A stretch of 5,949 nucleotides of DNA from positions 1 to 5,949 of the forward strand of contig JBJKPL010000165.1 of the NCBI GenBank assembly GCA_046706345.1, written 5' to 3'. Position 1 is the stretch's first letter, and each line of letters starts with the position of its first letter. This document shows positions 1-5,949 of this stretch, piece after piece. The stretch is from Sulfidibacterium sp046706345. Its GTDB lineage: Bacteria > Bacteroidota > Bacteroidia > Bacteroidales > F082. The notes under the pieces are model-generated. The model was not told the DNA's origin, searched no databases, and saw nothing but the letters and a program-made list of their open reading frames with translations. A program made the position numbers and the translations under genes.

Positions 1-1445
1 CGCGTATAAAAATCAAAGGAAAAACTGGGATTATCCAGTTGATGGATCCTGGAAACCGGGATATTATGGTCCACGACATAATGCCCTGCCTGCGAACCTG
101 CCTGGTATTTCAGCAGGTTGGGATAAAAATTGACCGCCATCATCAGATTAAATGCCACTGCCGCGATCACGGTGGGGATGAGGATCTTTTCATCGAACTC
201 CCTGATACGTTTAAAAACAAAAAAGTTTACGGCGTAAAGCAGCAACAGCACCAAAGGCAATACGAAGTGTTTCGGCGGGAATACAAAGAAGAAGCCCACA
301 AGGATCAGCAACCAGAAAAAATGCATCAGGCCAAACTGGACTTTTCCGATCACCCTTTTCCACCGGTCGGCAACTTTGACAATAAAATCGGCCGTGATGA
401 CCGCCGCAAAAGGAAATAAAACATACAAATAATGCGGGAGTTTGTATTTCGAAAAGGAAAACGCGATAAACGGCAGCACAAATCCGGCCAGGCTAATGTA
501 TTCTTCGGTGGGCTTTCCTCTGAGCTTCTGCCGCAACAGGCTGCCCAGCCTCAGCACGATGGCCAGGGCAAACAAAAGTACCCAGGGTTGGAAATCCCAA
601 AGCATGGTCTGGAAGAAATAAAAATACCCCGCATCGTTTCGCCAGTAATTCTGCCCCGTGATCCGGCCGAAACTCTGAGTCCAGAAGTAAAAGTCAATCC
701 CGGAAGGTCCTTTCAGTCCGTACACTACCTTTTCGGGATGCATGTCGAATTGGGTGTACAGGCCGTAACACATCGGCAACAGGATCACAGCCACCATCAC
801 CAACAGGATCAGCCACTGGTATTTAAAAATATTCCGCCACTGGCGTTTCAGCAAAAACTCACTTCCAAAAGCAATGGCCGGGATCATCAAGCCCAGCGGA
901 CCTTTGGCCAGCATGGCGCCCCCTATTCCCACCGCAGATAACACTAAATGCAGTCCTCTCCGATTTTCGAGATATTCGGTCAGCTGCCAGACCGCCAGCA
1001 TGGTAAAGCCCAGCAAAATAACATCGGTCCGGATGTCATTCACCATCAAAAACATCGCCTGGCTGGTCGCCAGGATCAGGGCGGCAAAAACGGCCGTCTT
1101 TTTCGAATACCAATGTTTTGCAAAACGGTAGGTACTGTAAATACCCAGGACAGCCACCAGGATGGCCGGCAGTTTATAGGCAAAATTTGAGATCCCAAGG
1201 ATCATAAACGACAGCGAAGAAAGCCAGAAAAGCAGCGGCGGCTTGTCCAGATAATCCAGCCCCAGCTGATACACGTGCAGAAAACTTCCGGAGATGCTCA
1301 TCTCCATGGATATCAACGCATACTGTGCCGCGTCGATTTCCATAACATCCACAAACATGTATAAAAAGAAGACAATGCCAATTCCGATGAAGAGGATCTT
1401 GTACTTATGGTTTTTTAAGATCTCAGCGAATGTTCCTTTGTTCAA
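1..1445 (-). CDS. GT39/ArnT-like integral membrane glycosyltransferase (3' end outside window)
   Basis: Likely transfers a sugar from a polyprenyl-phosphate donor to an envelope acceptor on the periplasmic side of the inner membrane; the actual sugar and acceptor cannot be read from the sequence. The minus-strand frame is open for 481 codons from TTG at 1445 to the window edge, without a stop. Family landmarks are in the expected order: a first membrane segment (about residues 17-35), an acidic loop with E36 and D38 followed by AAQYALISME, then YLDKPPLLFWL (65-75), NDIRTD (136-141), MLAKGPLGL (178-186) and SKYKLPHYLYVLFP (from 332). About 13 hydrophobic segments can be counted, as in ArnT, and a soluble C-terminal tail has begun at the edge. 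Family members usually exceed 500 residues, so a modest C-terminal part is missing. The first in-frame ATG (1358) lies inside the first membrane segment, so TTG at 1445 (LNKGTFAEILKNHKYK) is the preferred start. The family call is firm; the start and the specificity are not. Confidence 0.88.
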   Translation of the reverse strand, partial: MNKGTFAEILKNHKYKILFIGIGIVFFLYMFVDVMEIDAAQYALISMEMSISGSFLHVYQLGLDYLDKPPLLFWLSSLSFMILGISNFAYKLPAILVAVLGIYSTYRFAKHWYSKKTAVFAALILATSQAMFLMVNDIRTDVILLGFTMLAVWQLTEYLENRRGLHLVLSAVGIGGAMLAKGPLGLMIPAIAFGSEFLLKRQWRNIFKYQWLILLVMVAVILLPMCYGLYTQFDMHPEKVVYGLKGPSGIDFYFWTQSFGRITGQNYWRNDAGYFYFFQTMLWDFQPWVLLFALAIVLRLGSLLRQKLRGKPTEEYISLAGFVLPFIAFSFSKYKLPHYLYVLFPFAAVITADFIVKVADRWKRVIGKVQFGLMHFFWLLILVGFFFVFPPKHFVLPLVLLLLYAVNFFVFKRIREFDEKILIPTVIAAVAFNLMMAVNFYPNLLKYQAGSQAGHYVVDHNIPVSRIHQLDNPSFSFDFYT

Positions 1446-1494
1446 TATGATAGTCTTTAAATTTCACCCCTGGCGCCCTTTCATTCATTTCCTG

Positions 1495-1502
1495 CAAAAA
1501 TA
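1495..1502 (-). promoter_or_regulatory. Possible Bacteroidota -7 promoter element for the glycosyltransferase gene
   Basis: The minus strand reads TATTTTTG, an exact match to the Bacteroidota -7 consensus TAnnTTTG. Transcription would begin near 1488, leaving about 43 nt before the proposed TTG start at 1445. No convincing TTG -33 element is seen at the usual spacing of about 19-21 nt upstream, and an 8-base match in AT-rich intergenic DNA can arise by chance. Confidence 0.33.
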
Positions 1503-1576
1503 AACAAGGAAACGGTTTTCACCTGCGGAAATGCAAAGCTAAAAAATACATTTTTAATACCGTTCCCAAATTCAGG

Positions 1577-1600
1577 CTCCGGAGTGAAAATAAACCGGAG
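1577..1600 (-). terminator. Weak stem-loop downstream of the secreted-protein gene
   Basis: CTCCGG (1577-1582) and CCGGAG (1595-1600) form a 6-bp GC-rich stem with a 12-nt AT-rich loop, 44 bp past the stop of the upstream gene. A smaller 4-bp stem, CGGA/TCCG with a 3-nt loop, sits at 1631-1641. No run of U follows either in the minus-strand transcript, so this is not a standard intrinsic terminator. It could be a 3' stabilising or processing structure, or chance. Confidence 0.22.
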
Positions 1601-1643
1601 ATTTGCAACCCCATTTCAAAAGACTTCCTGCGGAACCTCCGGG

Positions 1644-2348
1644 TCAGGGCAACGAATTATAATAATAAAGGATCTTTCTCAGGTCGTTCAGTTTCCGGAC
1701 CTTAATGTGATTTTTCTTGGCATAGGCCTCGAGCTCTTTTTTATGATTTCCCAGCAAATGGATCAGCTCTTTGGTGGTTTGCACCCGGACGGCGGGTTTT
1801 TTCTCCATGGATACATAATAATAGGCCGGTTGGGGAACGAACTTGGGCGGTTGGGGATCTTTGTAAGCCAGCGCCGGTTGGGCCTCCTGAAAGATCACCC
1901 GGTGGCCGATAAGGCCTTCGGCTTTTCCCTGATTGATCAACTGGAAATAGCCCCATTTCAGGCGGTCGGTGGATACAAAATAAAGATGATAAATAAAAAT
2001 ATCATGACCGATTTTAACTTCCTTGATATTTCCCGGAAAGGCAATGGACAAAATCTGTCCTTTGGAATCCTTGAACTCGATCTCATCGGAATAGATGTTG
2101 TAGCGCAACGGAATGCCCACATACCGGACGTTGTTTTCCGTCAGCACTTCTCCCTTGACGAACTGGTCATTCAGATAAGGGGACCCCGCGATATCCGATG
2201 CATTTAAATAATCTTTTCTGCCCTCAACATTCAGGTGCTTCAACAATTGAAAATCGTCATAGGTTTTGACCATGACGCGCGTCTGCCCCGAAGCGGCCAG
2301 GATGAAAAGCTGCAGTAAAAAAATCAGGCTGAATTTAATGGTTTTCAT
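1644..2348 (-). CDS. Secreted protein of unknown function, 234 residues
   Basis: I do not recognise a named family. The N-terminus is a typical signal peptide: basic residues K2 and K5, a hydrophobic core at about 7-19, then AASG followed by Q22. Cleavage after G21 would leave glutamine first, a common pattern in secreted Bacteroidota proteins, where a glutaminyl cyclase caps the end. There is no lipobox cysteine and no further membrane span, so the product is probably periplasmic or attached to the outer membrane. Residues 56-93 (GSPYLNDQF, then VPLRYNIYSDEIEF-like residues) and the following alternating hydrophobic pattern suggest a beta-rich domain. A proline-rich linker (about 165-175) leads to a basic, probably helical end (192-231). 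The gene is separated by 225 bp from murF-alr and by 198 bp from the glycosyltransferase, and may be its own transcription unit. ATG at 2348 is the only start that keeps the signal peptide intact. Confidence 0.85.
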   Translation of the reverse strand: MKTIKFSLIFLLQLFILAASGQTRVMVKTYDDFQLLKHLNVEGRKDYLNASDIAGSPYLNDQFVKGEVLTENNVRYVGIPLRYNIYSDEIEFKDSKGQILSIAFPGNIKEVKIGHDIFIYHLYFVSTDRLKWGYFQLINQGKAEGLIGHRVIFQEAQPALAYKDPQPPKFVPQPAYYYVSMEKKPAVRVQTTKELIHLLGNHKKELEAYAKKNHIKVRKLNDLRKILYYYNSLP

Positions 2349-2430
2349 AGATCAATAATTTTGTTAAAACAATACAGAATTTTCACAATAACGGACAACT
2401 CCCCGGCTTGTCTCTAACATATATGACCCT

Positions 2431-2449
2431 GAACCGGAAAAAACGGTCC
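2431..2449 (-). other. Possible 5'-UTR hairpin of the secreted-protein mRNA
   Basis: On the minus strand GGACCG and CGGTTC can pair (six pairs including one G-U) around a 7-nt pyrimidine loop of six T and one C. The element lies just downstream of the promoter-like box at 2455-2462, so it would form the very 5' end of a leader of about 100 nt. No U-run follows on this strand, which argues against a terminator. A 5'-end hairpin could protect the mRNA from decay, but the stem is short. Confidence 0.22.
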
Positions 2450-2454
2450 GCTTT

Positions 2455-2462
2455 CAAAGTTA
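2455..2462 (-). promoter_or_regulatory. Possible Bacteroidota -7 promoter element for the secreted-protein gene
   Basis: The minus strand reads TAACTTTG, an exact fit to TAnnTTTG. It lies about 35 bp beyond the T-run of the terminator-like structure that closes murF-alr and about 107 bp before the ATG at 2348, as expected for a promoter between two transcription units. Transcription would start near 2449. The region 19-22 bp upstream is A-rich and lacks a clear TTG -33 element, so the call rests on the -7 match and its position. Confidence 0.4.
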
Positions 2463-2496
2463 GCACTTTTTGTAAATATTTCGCTTTTAGCAGAAT

Positions 2497-2559
2497 AAAA
2501 AATTCGGATAGACCTGGCAGCCGGGACAACGAACTAAAATGCCACCGAACCTGAGGTCT
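2497..2559 (-). terminator. Candidate intrinsic terminator after murF-alr
   Basis: Read on the minus strand, the arm TTCGG-TGGCA (pairing bases at 2545-2549 and 2540-2544) is matched by TGCCA (2515-2519), a 7-nt bulge, and CCGAA (2503-2507), followed at once by six T (2497-2502). An alternative fold uses AGACCT (2554-2559) with AGGTCT (2510-2515) plus the same inner TGGCA/TGCCA pair. The loop is long at about 20 nt, so folding strength is uncertain, but the U-run directly after the stem and the position 15 bp past the stop fit termination. Confidence 0.4.
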
Positions 2560-2573
2560 TATGCAGGAAAGGA

Positions 2574-5066
2574 TCAATCGTGGTAGTAAACCCGTTTTAC
2601 GCGACGGGAAATGCGACTCAGTATTTCGTAAGGAATGGTTCCGGCCGCCTTTGCCAGTTCGGTAACCGGATGCTCCGAATTGAAAACGATAATGGAGTCC
2701 CCTTCGCTGGCTTCCATTCCGGTGATGTCGATCATACACATGTCCATGCAGATATCGCCGATAATCCGCGCCGGTTTGTCCTTGATCCACAGGCTGAAGT
2801 TACCGTTCCCCAGGCTCCGGAACATGCCGTCGGCATATCCGGCAGAGACCGTGGCAATCTTCATGTCGCCGGTGGCGACAAAACTCCGGTTGTAGCTCAC
2901 CGAATCGCCGGCATGGATTTCGCGGATCTGCGCAATCTCCGAACGCAGGCTGGTAACATGACGTAACGATTTGGAAGTCTCCTCATCAGAGCTGATCCCG
3001 TAAAGGCCGATGCCCAGCCGGACCATATCGAACTGCGCTTCCGGAAAACGAATGATCCCGGCAGAGTTCAGAATGTGCATCATCACAGGATGCGGCACCT
3101 GTTCCCGGATCTGGTCTCCCATTTCTTTGAAGCGGGCAATCTGCTCGCGGGTAAAATCATCCAGCTCCGGCTTGTCGCTGCCCACCAGGTGCGAGAATAC
3201 AGACTGGACATAGATCATGGGCGACTGATACAAACGGTCAATCAACTCGGCAATGTCTTCTTTGGCAAAACCCAGACGGTGCATGCCCGTATCAAATTTC
3301 AGATGCACTTTTACGGGTTTGTTTTGCGGCAGCACATTGCGCTGAATGGCTTTCTCGAGCATGGTCAGGGTGCGGAAGCTGAAAATCTCAGGTTCCAGCT
3401 GATGTTTGATCATCAGGTCGAAAGCATATTCCTCGGGATTCATCACCATGATAGGCAGGTTGATGCCTGCATTCCGCAATTCGACGCCTTCATCAGCGTA
3501 AGCCACAGCGAGGTAGTCCACACGGTGGAACTGCAGCACGTTGGCAATCTCGAAACTCCCGCTGCCATAAGAAAATGCCTTCACCATGGCCATGACTTTG
3601 GTTTCGGGACGGATGGTGGAGCGGAAAAAATTCAGGTTCTCGATCAGGGCGTTTAAATTGACCTCAAACACGGTTTCATGTACCCGCTGTTGAAGCATCC
3701 GGTTGATGCGCTCAAATTCAAAAATCCTGGCTCCCTTAAGAAGCACCGTCTGGTTGCGTAGCGAGGACAACGAAAAACCGGATAAAAAATCATTGGTAGA
3801 CGGGAAAAAAGTCTTTTCCATTTCAAACAAATGGGCATGCCTTGAAATGTTGGGACCGATCCCAATCACCCGGGTAATGTTCTTCTGCTTCAGCAAACCG
3901 GCCACATCCGAATACAACTCCATCTCGCTCCGGCCGCTCTGCAGGATGTCTGATAGGATTACCACCTTTTCCAGATGCTGATTCTGCTGATCGATGTAAT
4001 CCAGCGCGATGGTGAGTGAATTGAAATCGGAGTTGTAGGAGTCGTTCACAATGGTGCAGTTGTTGATGCCTTCTTTTTGCTCGAGACGCATGGCCACGGG
4101 GGCCAGTTTTTTCATTTCCTGCCGGACGTTCTCTTGGGAGAAATCAAAATACAACAGGGTGGCCCAGCAATGACAGGCATTTTCTACCGAAGCCGAGTCG
4201 ATAAAAGGAATTTCTATTTCCAGTTTCTGTCCCTGAAACTCTGCCTTGATCCGGGTACTGTGGTCGATTTTTTCCTTTTTCAGAATTCTCAGGTTGCAGT
4301 TTTCGTCTTTTCCCCAGGTAAACGTGTCGATATTTTCCAGAATGCCCGTGCGGATGATCACTTCCTGCAATTCCTTCTGATCCGTATTGTAGATCAGGGT
4401 TTTCACCCGGGTGAACAATTTCAGCTTTTCGCCGATTTTCTGGGCCAGGCTGATAAAATTCTCGCTGTGGGCTTCGCCAATGTTGGTAAAAATACCTACG
4501 GTAGGCCGGATGATGTTTTGTAGCCGATCCATCTCTTCAGGCTCAGAGATGCCGGCCTCAAAGATTGCCATCTCATGACGCTCGTTCACCTGCCATACCG
4601 ACAACGGAACGCCGATTTGGGAATTATAGCTTTTGGGGCTCCGGATGAGTTTCTTTTGGGGGCTCATCAGTTGGTATAGCCATTCCTTAACAATGGTCTT
4701 TCCGTTGCTTCCGGTGATCCCGATAACGGGAATATCGAAGTTCATCCTGTGGGCTGCGGCCAGTTGCTGCAAGGCAGCCAGCGTATCGCGGACCACAAAA
4801 AAAGATCCTTCGGGATAATGGGTCAGCCAGGGATCCGGTGAGGAGACCACAAAATATCGTACGCCTTTCTCATAAAGATCCCCGATGTAGCGTTTTCCAT
4901 CATCGCGTTTGGTTTTCAGGGCAAAAAACAGGGTCTGTTCGGGCGTGATCAGCCGTCGGCTGTCGATTAAAATATCCTTCACCTGAATTTGTTCGGGATG
5001 TCCGGAGATCAGATCTGCTTTGATAATTTCTGCGATATCAGATCCTGTATATAGACGATGTACCAT
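2574..5066 (-). CDS. murF-alr: Bifunctional MurF ligase / alanine racemase fusion
   Basis: A cytoplasmic enzyme of 830 residues with two peptidoglycan-precursor activities. The N-terminal half (about 1-455) is UDP-N-acetylmuramoyl-tripeptide:D-Ala-D-Ala ligase: P-loop GITGSNGKT (116-124), SYNSQIGVPLSV (146-157), Mg-binding E170 in FEAG, TNIGEAH (194-200), K214 at the spacing expected for the carbamylated lysine, NDSYNSD (341-347) and VLLKGAR (441-447). The C-terminal half (about 464-830) is a PLP alanine racemase: Schiff-base K496 in MVKAFSYGSG, FDTGMHRLGF (591-600), NSAG (667-670), R683 in MVRLGIGLYG, proposed catalytic Y725 in SVSYNRSF, GYADG (743-747), CMDM (773-776) and the YEILSRISRRVKRVYY end. 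The two parts match the usual sizes of separate enzymes and no key residue is missing. ATG at 5066 gives a normal MurF N-terminus. It lies 61 bp after pdxA on the same strand and is probably co-transcribed. This fusion is known from Bacteroidota. Confidence 0.97.
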   Translation of the reverse strand: MVHRLYTGSDIAEIIKADLISGHPEQIQVKDILIDSRRLITPEQTLFFALKTKRDDGKRYIGDLYEKGVRYFVVSSPDPWLTHYPEGSFFVVRDTLAALQQLAAAHRMNFDIPVIGITGSNGKTIVKEWLYQLMSPQKKLIRSPKSYNSQIGVPLSVWQVNERHEMAIFEAGISEPEEMDRLQNIIRPTVGIFTNIGEAHSENFISLAQKIGEKLKLFTRVKTLIYNTDQKELQEVIIRTGILENIDTFTWGKDENCNLRILKKEKIDHSTRIKAEFQGQKLEIEIPFIDSASVENACHCWATLLYFDFSQENVRQEMKKLAPVAMRLEQKEGINNCTIVNDSYNSDFNSLTIALDYIDQQNQHLEKVVILSDILQSGRSEMELYSDVAGLLKQKNITRVIGIGPNISRHAHLFEMEKTFFPSTNDFLSGFSLSSLRNQTVLLKGARIFEFERINRMLQQRVHETVFEVNLNALIENLNFFRSTIRPETKVMAMVKAFSYGSGSFEIANVLQFHRVDYLAVAYADEGVELRNAGINLPIMVMNPEEYAFDLMIKHQLEPEIFSFRTLTMLEKAIQRNVLPQNKPVKVHLKFDTGMHRLGFAKEDIAELIDRLYQSPMIYVQSVFSHLVGSDKPELDDFTREQIARFKEMGDQIREQVPHPVMMHILNSAGIIRFPEAQFDMVRLGIGLYGISSDEETSKSLRHVTSLRSEIAQIREIHAGDSVSYNRSFVATGDMKIATVSAGYADGMFRSLGNGNFSLWIKDKPARIIGDICMDMCMIDITGMEASEGDSIIVFNSEHPVTELAKAAGTIPYEILSRISRRVKRVYYHD

Positions 5067-5088
5067 AATTCTGATACTTGAAGATTTT

Positions 5089-5104
5089 CATACAAAATTG
5101 TATG
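5089..5104. promoter_or_regulatory. 16-bp inverted repeat in the pdxA/murF-alr gap
   Basis: CATACAA and TTGTATG form perfect 7-bp arms around a central AA. The dyad is near the middle of the 61-bp gap, 22 bp before the murF-alr start. With a 2-nt centre it would fold poorly as RNA (at best a shorter stem with a 4-nt loop) and no U-run follows, so a protein-binding operator is more plausible than a terminator. No promoter element was identified beside it, and the function is inferred only from symmetry and position. Confidence 0.3.
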
Positions 5105-5127
5105 CAAGGAACCGAAACATGACCGCT

Positions 5128-5949
5128 TTATCCTATCAGGTCCTCCAGGCCTTCATCGGCGGGATGTCTGTTGTTATTTTTTTCTTCCTTCCTGGCCAAA
5201 AGCGGATGCGCATGCATTTCCTGCCATTTTTCCCGGTTGCGGAAGATCTGTACCGCCAGGTACAGGGCTTCCCGCAGCGAGGAAGGCGAGGCCTCGAATT
5301 TTCCTGCAATATCATAGGCCGTACCGTGGTCCGGAGAGGTTCGCACCAGCGGCAGGCCGGCCGTAAAATTCACACCCGTTTCCGAAGCCAGCAGTTTGAA
5401 AGGCACCAGGGCCTGATCGTGATACATACCCAACACGGCATCATATTTCTGATACGCCTGGGTTCCGAAAAAACCGTCGGCAGGAAAAGGCCCGAACACC
5501 AGCATTTTTGCATCTTTTGCCCGGTTCAGAGCCGTTTTGATCACTTGCTCGTCCTCCCGTCCGATCAGTCCATGATCTCCGGCATGGGGGTTCAGTCCCA
5601 ATACAGCAATTTTCGGCTTCTCGATGAGAAAATCCTTTTTCAGGGATTGGTTGAGAATATCCAGTTTCTCCAGGATAAGCGCTTCGCTGATGGCACCGGC
5701 CACTTCCCGCAAGGGAAGATGATTGGTAGCGGTGGCCACTCTTAAATTTCCCGAGACCATCAGCATCAAAGAATTTTCCGCACCAAATCTTTCGGTAAGA
5801 TATTCGGTGTGGCCCGGAAAATGAAATGCTTCCGACTGGATATTGGATTTGTTGATGGGCGCTGTGACCAGCACATCCACGTTTCCCTTTTTCAAATCCT
5901 GAACGGCCATTTCCAGGGCTTTGTAAGCATATTCACCGGCTTGGGGTGA
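5128..5949 (-). CDS. pdxA: 4-hydroxythreonine-4-phosphate dehydrogenase PdxA (5' end outside window)
   Basis: PdxA oxidises 4-phosphohydroxy-L-threonine with NAD(P)+; after loss of CO2 the product, 3-amino-2-oxopropyl phosphate, is condensed by PdxJ with deoxyxylulose 5-phosphate to make pyridoxine phosphate in the cytoplasm. The window holds 273 C-terminal residues; the frame is open to the right edge, so ATG at 5910 is internal: the 13 codons before it (SPQAGEYAYKALE) continue the family sequence. Roughly 80 N-terminal residues are missing. Conserved blocks, in window numbering, are VTAPINK (28-34), GHTEYL (46-51), TNHLPLREV (75-83), GLNPHAGDHG (118-127), GMYHDQALVPFK (174-185) and TSPDHGTAYDIAGK (204-217). 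H77, H122 and H177 match the three metal-binding histidines of E. coli PdxA (H166, H211, H266). The charged tail after the core is probably flexible. The stop TAA is 61 bp from murF-alr, so the two are likely one operon. Confidence 0.95.
   Translation of the reverse strand, partial: SPQAGEYAYKALEMAVQDLKKGNVDVLVTAPINKSNIQSEAFHFPGHTEYLTERFGAENSLMLMVSGNLRVATATNHLPLREVAGAISEALILEKLDILNQSLKKDFLIEKPKIAVLGLNPHAGDHGLIGREDEQVIKTALNRAKDAKMLVFGPFPADGFFGTQAYQKYDAVLGMYHDQALVPFKLLASETGVNFTAGLPLVRTSPDHGTAYDIAGKFEASPSSLREALYLAVQIFRNREKWQEMHAHPLLARKEEKNNNRHPADEGLEDLIG

Noticed and set aside
39..941. Successive plus-strand frames across the left end (126 and 169 codons)
   Set aside because: They are rich in H, Q, R and K, as expected for the antisense of a hydrophobic membrane protein. 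The minus strand holds an uninterrupted GT39 frame with all family motifs.
1584..2207. A 207-codon plus-strand reading frame opposite the secreted-protein gene
   Set aside because: It has no recognisable domain or credible start context and lies entirely antisense to a gene with a clean signal peptide, so it is a shadow frame.
2383..2790. A 135-codon minus-strand frame overlapping the end of murF-alr and the intergenic region
   Set aside because: It is out of frame with the conserved racemase C-terminus and runs through the terminator-like structure, with no recognisable domain.
3075..3656. A 193-codon plus-strand frame inside the racemase half
   Set aside because: It is antisense to strongly conserved racemase motifs and shows no protein features of its own.
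2574..5066. The murF-alr fusion as an assembly artefact or a novel fusion
   Set aside because: Both halves are intact in one continuous frame, and the same fusion is well known in Bacteroidota, so it is neither an error nor new.
5020..5745. A 241-codon plus-strand frame spanning the pdxA end and the intergenic gap
   Set aside because: Most of it is antisense to conserved PdxA motifs including the metal-binding histidines. Its composition is arginine- and glutamine-rich, typical of shadow frames.
5128..5910. pdxA as a complete 260-residue gene starting at ATG 5910
   Set aside because: The frame stays open to the window edge and the 13 upstream codons continue the PdxA family sequence, so the gene is truncated by the window rather than starting there.

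Overview
The window looks like an ordinary stretch of chromosome from a member of the Bacteroidota. The best evidence is a single 830-residue protein that joins MurF to alanine racemase, an arrangement characteristic of that phylum. Supporting signs are a secreted protein whose predicted mature N-terminus is glutamine, gene starts without an obvious Shine-Dalgarno sequence, and two upstream matches to the Bacteroidota -7 promoter element TAnnTTTG. Genus and species cannot be read from this sequence.

All four genes lie on the minus strand, so transcription runs from high to low coordinates. In that order they are: (1) pdxA, missing its first part because it runs off the right edge (5128-5949); (2) the murF-alr fusion (2574-5066), 61 bp downstream and probably in the same operon; (3) an intergenic region with a terminator-like structure followed by a promoter-like element; (4) a 234-residue secreted protein of unknown function (1644-2348); (5) a 197-bp gap with a weak stem-loop and another promoter-like element; (6) a multi-spanning GT39/ArnT-like glycosyltransferase (1-1445) that is still open at the left edge. 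The glycosyltransferase lacks a stop in the window and appears to start at TTG, so a simple ATG-to-stop search misses it, although it fills the first quarter of the window.

The genes fit a cell-envelope theme. PdxA makes a precursor of pyridoxal phosphate. The racemase half of the fusion uses pyridoxal phosphate to make D-alanine. The MurF half attaches D-Ala-D-Ala to the peptidoglycan precursor (D-Ala-D-Ala itself is made by Ddl, which is not in this window). The glycosyltransferase probably moves a sugar from a polyprenyl-phosphate donor to an envelope acceptor on the periplasmic face. The secreted protein has no assigned role.

I found no mobile element, CRISPR array, tRNA, rRNA, phage gene or defence system, and no convincing gene on the plus strand. 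I do not think the window contains a new multi-gene system. The points most worth a second look are the pdxA/murF-alr pairing with a 16-bp dyad between them, the unusual start of the glycosyltransferase, and the orphan secreted protein.
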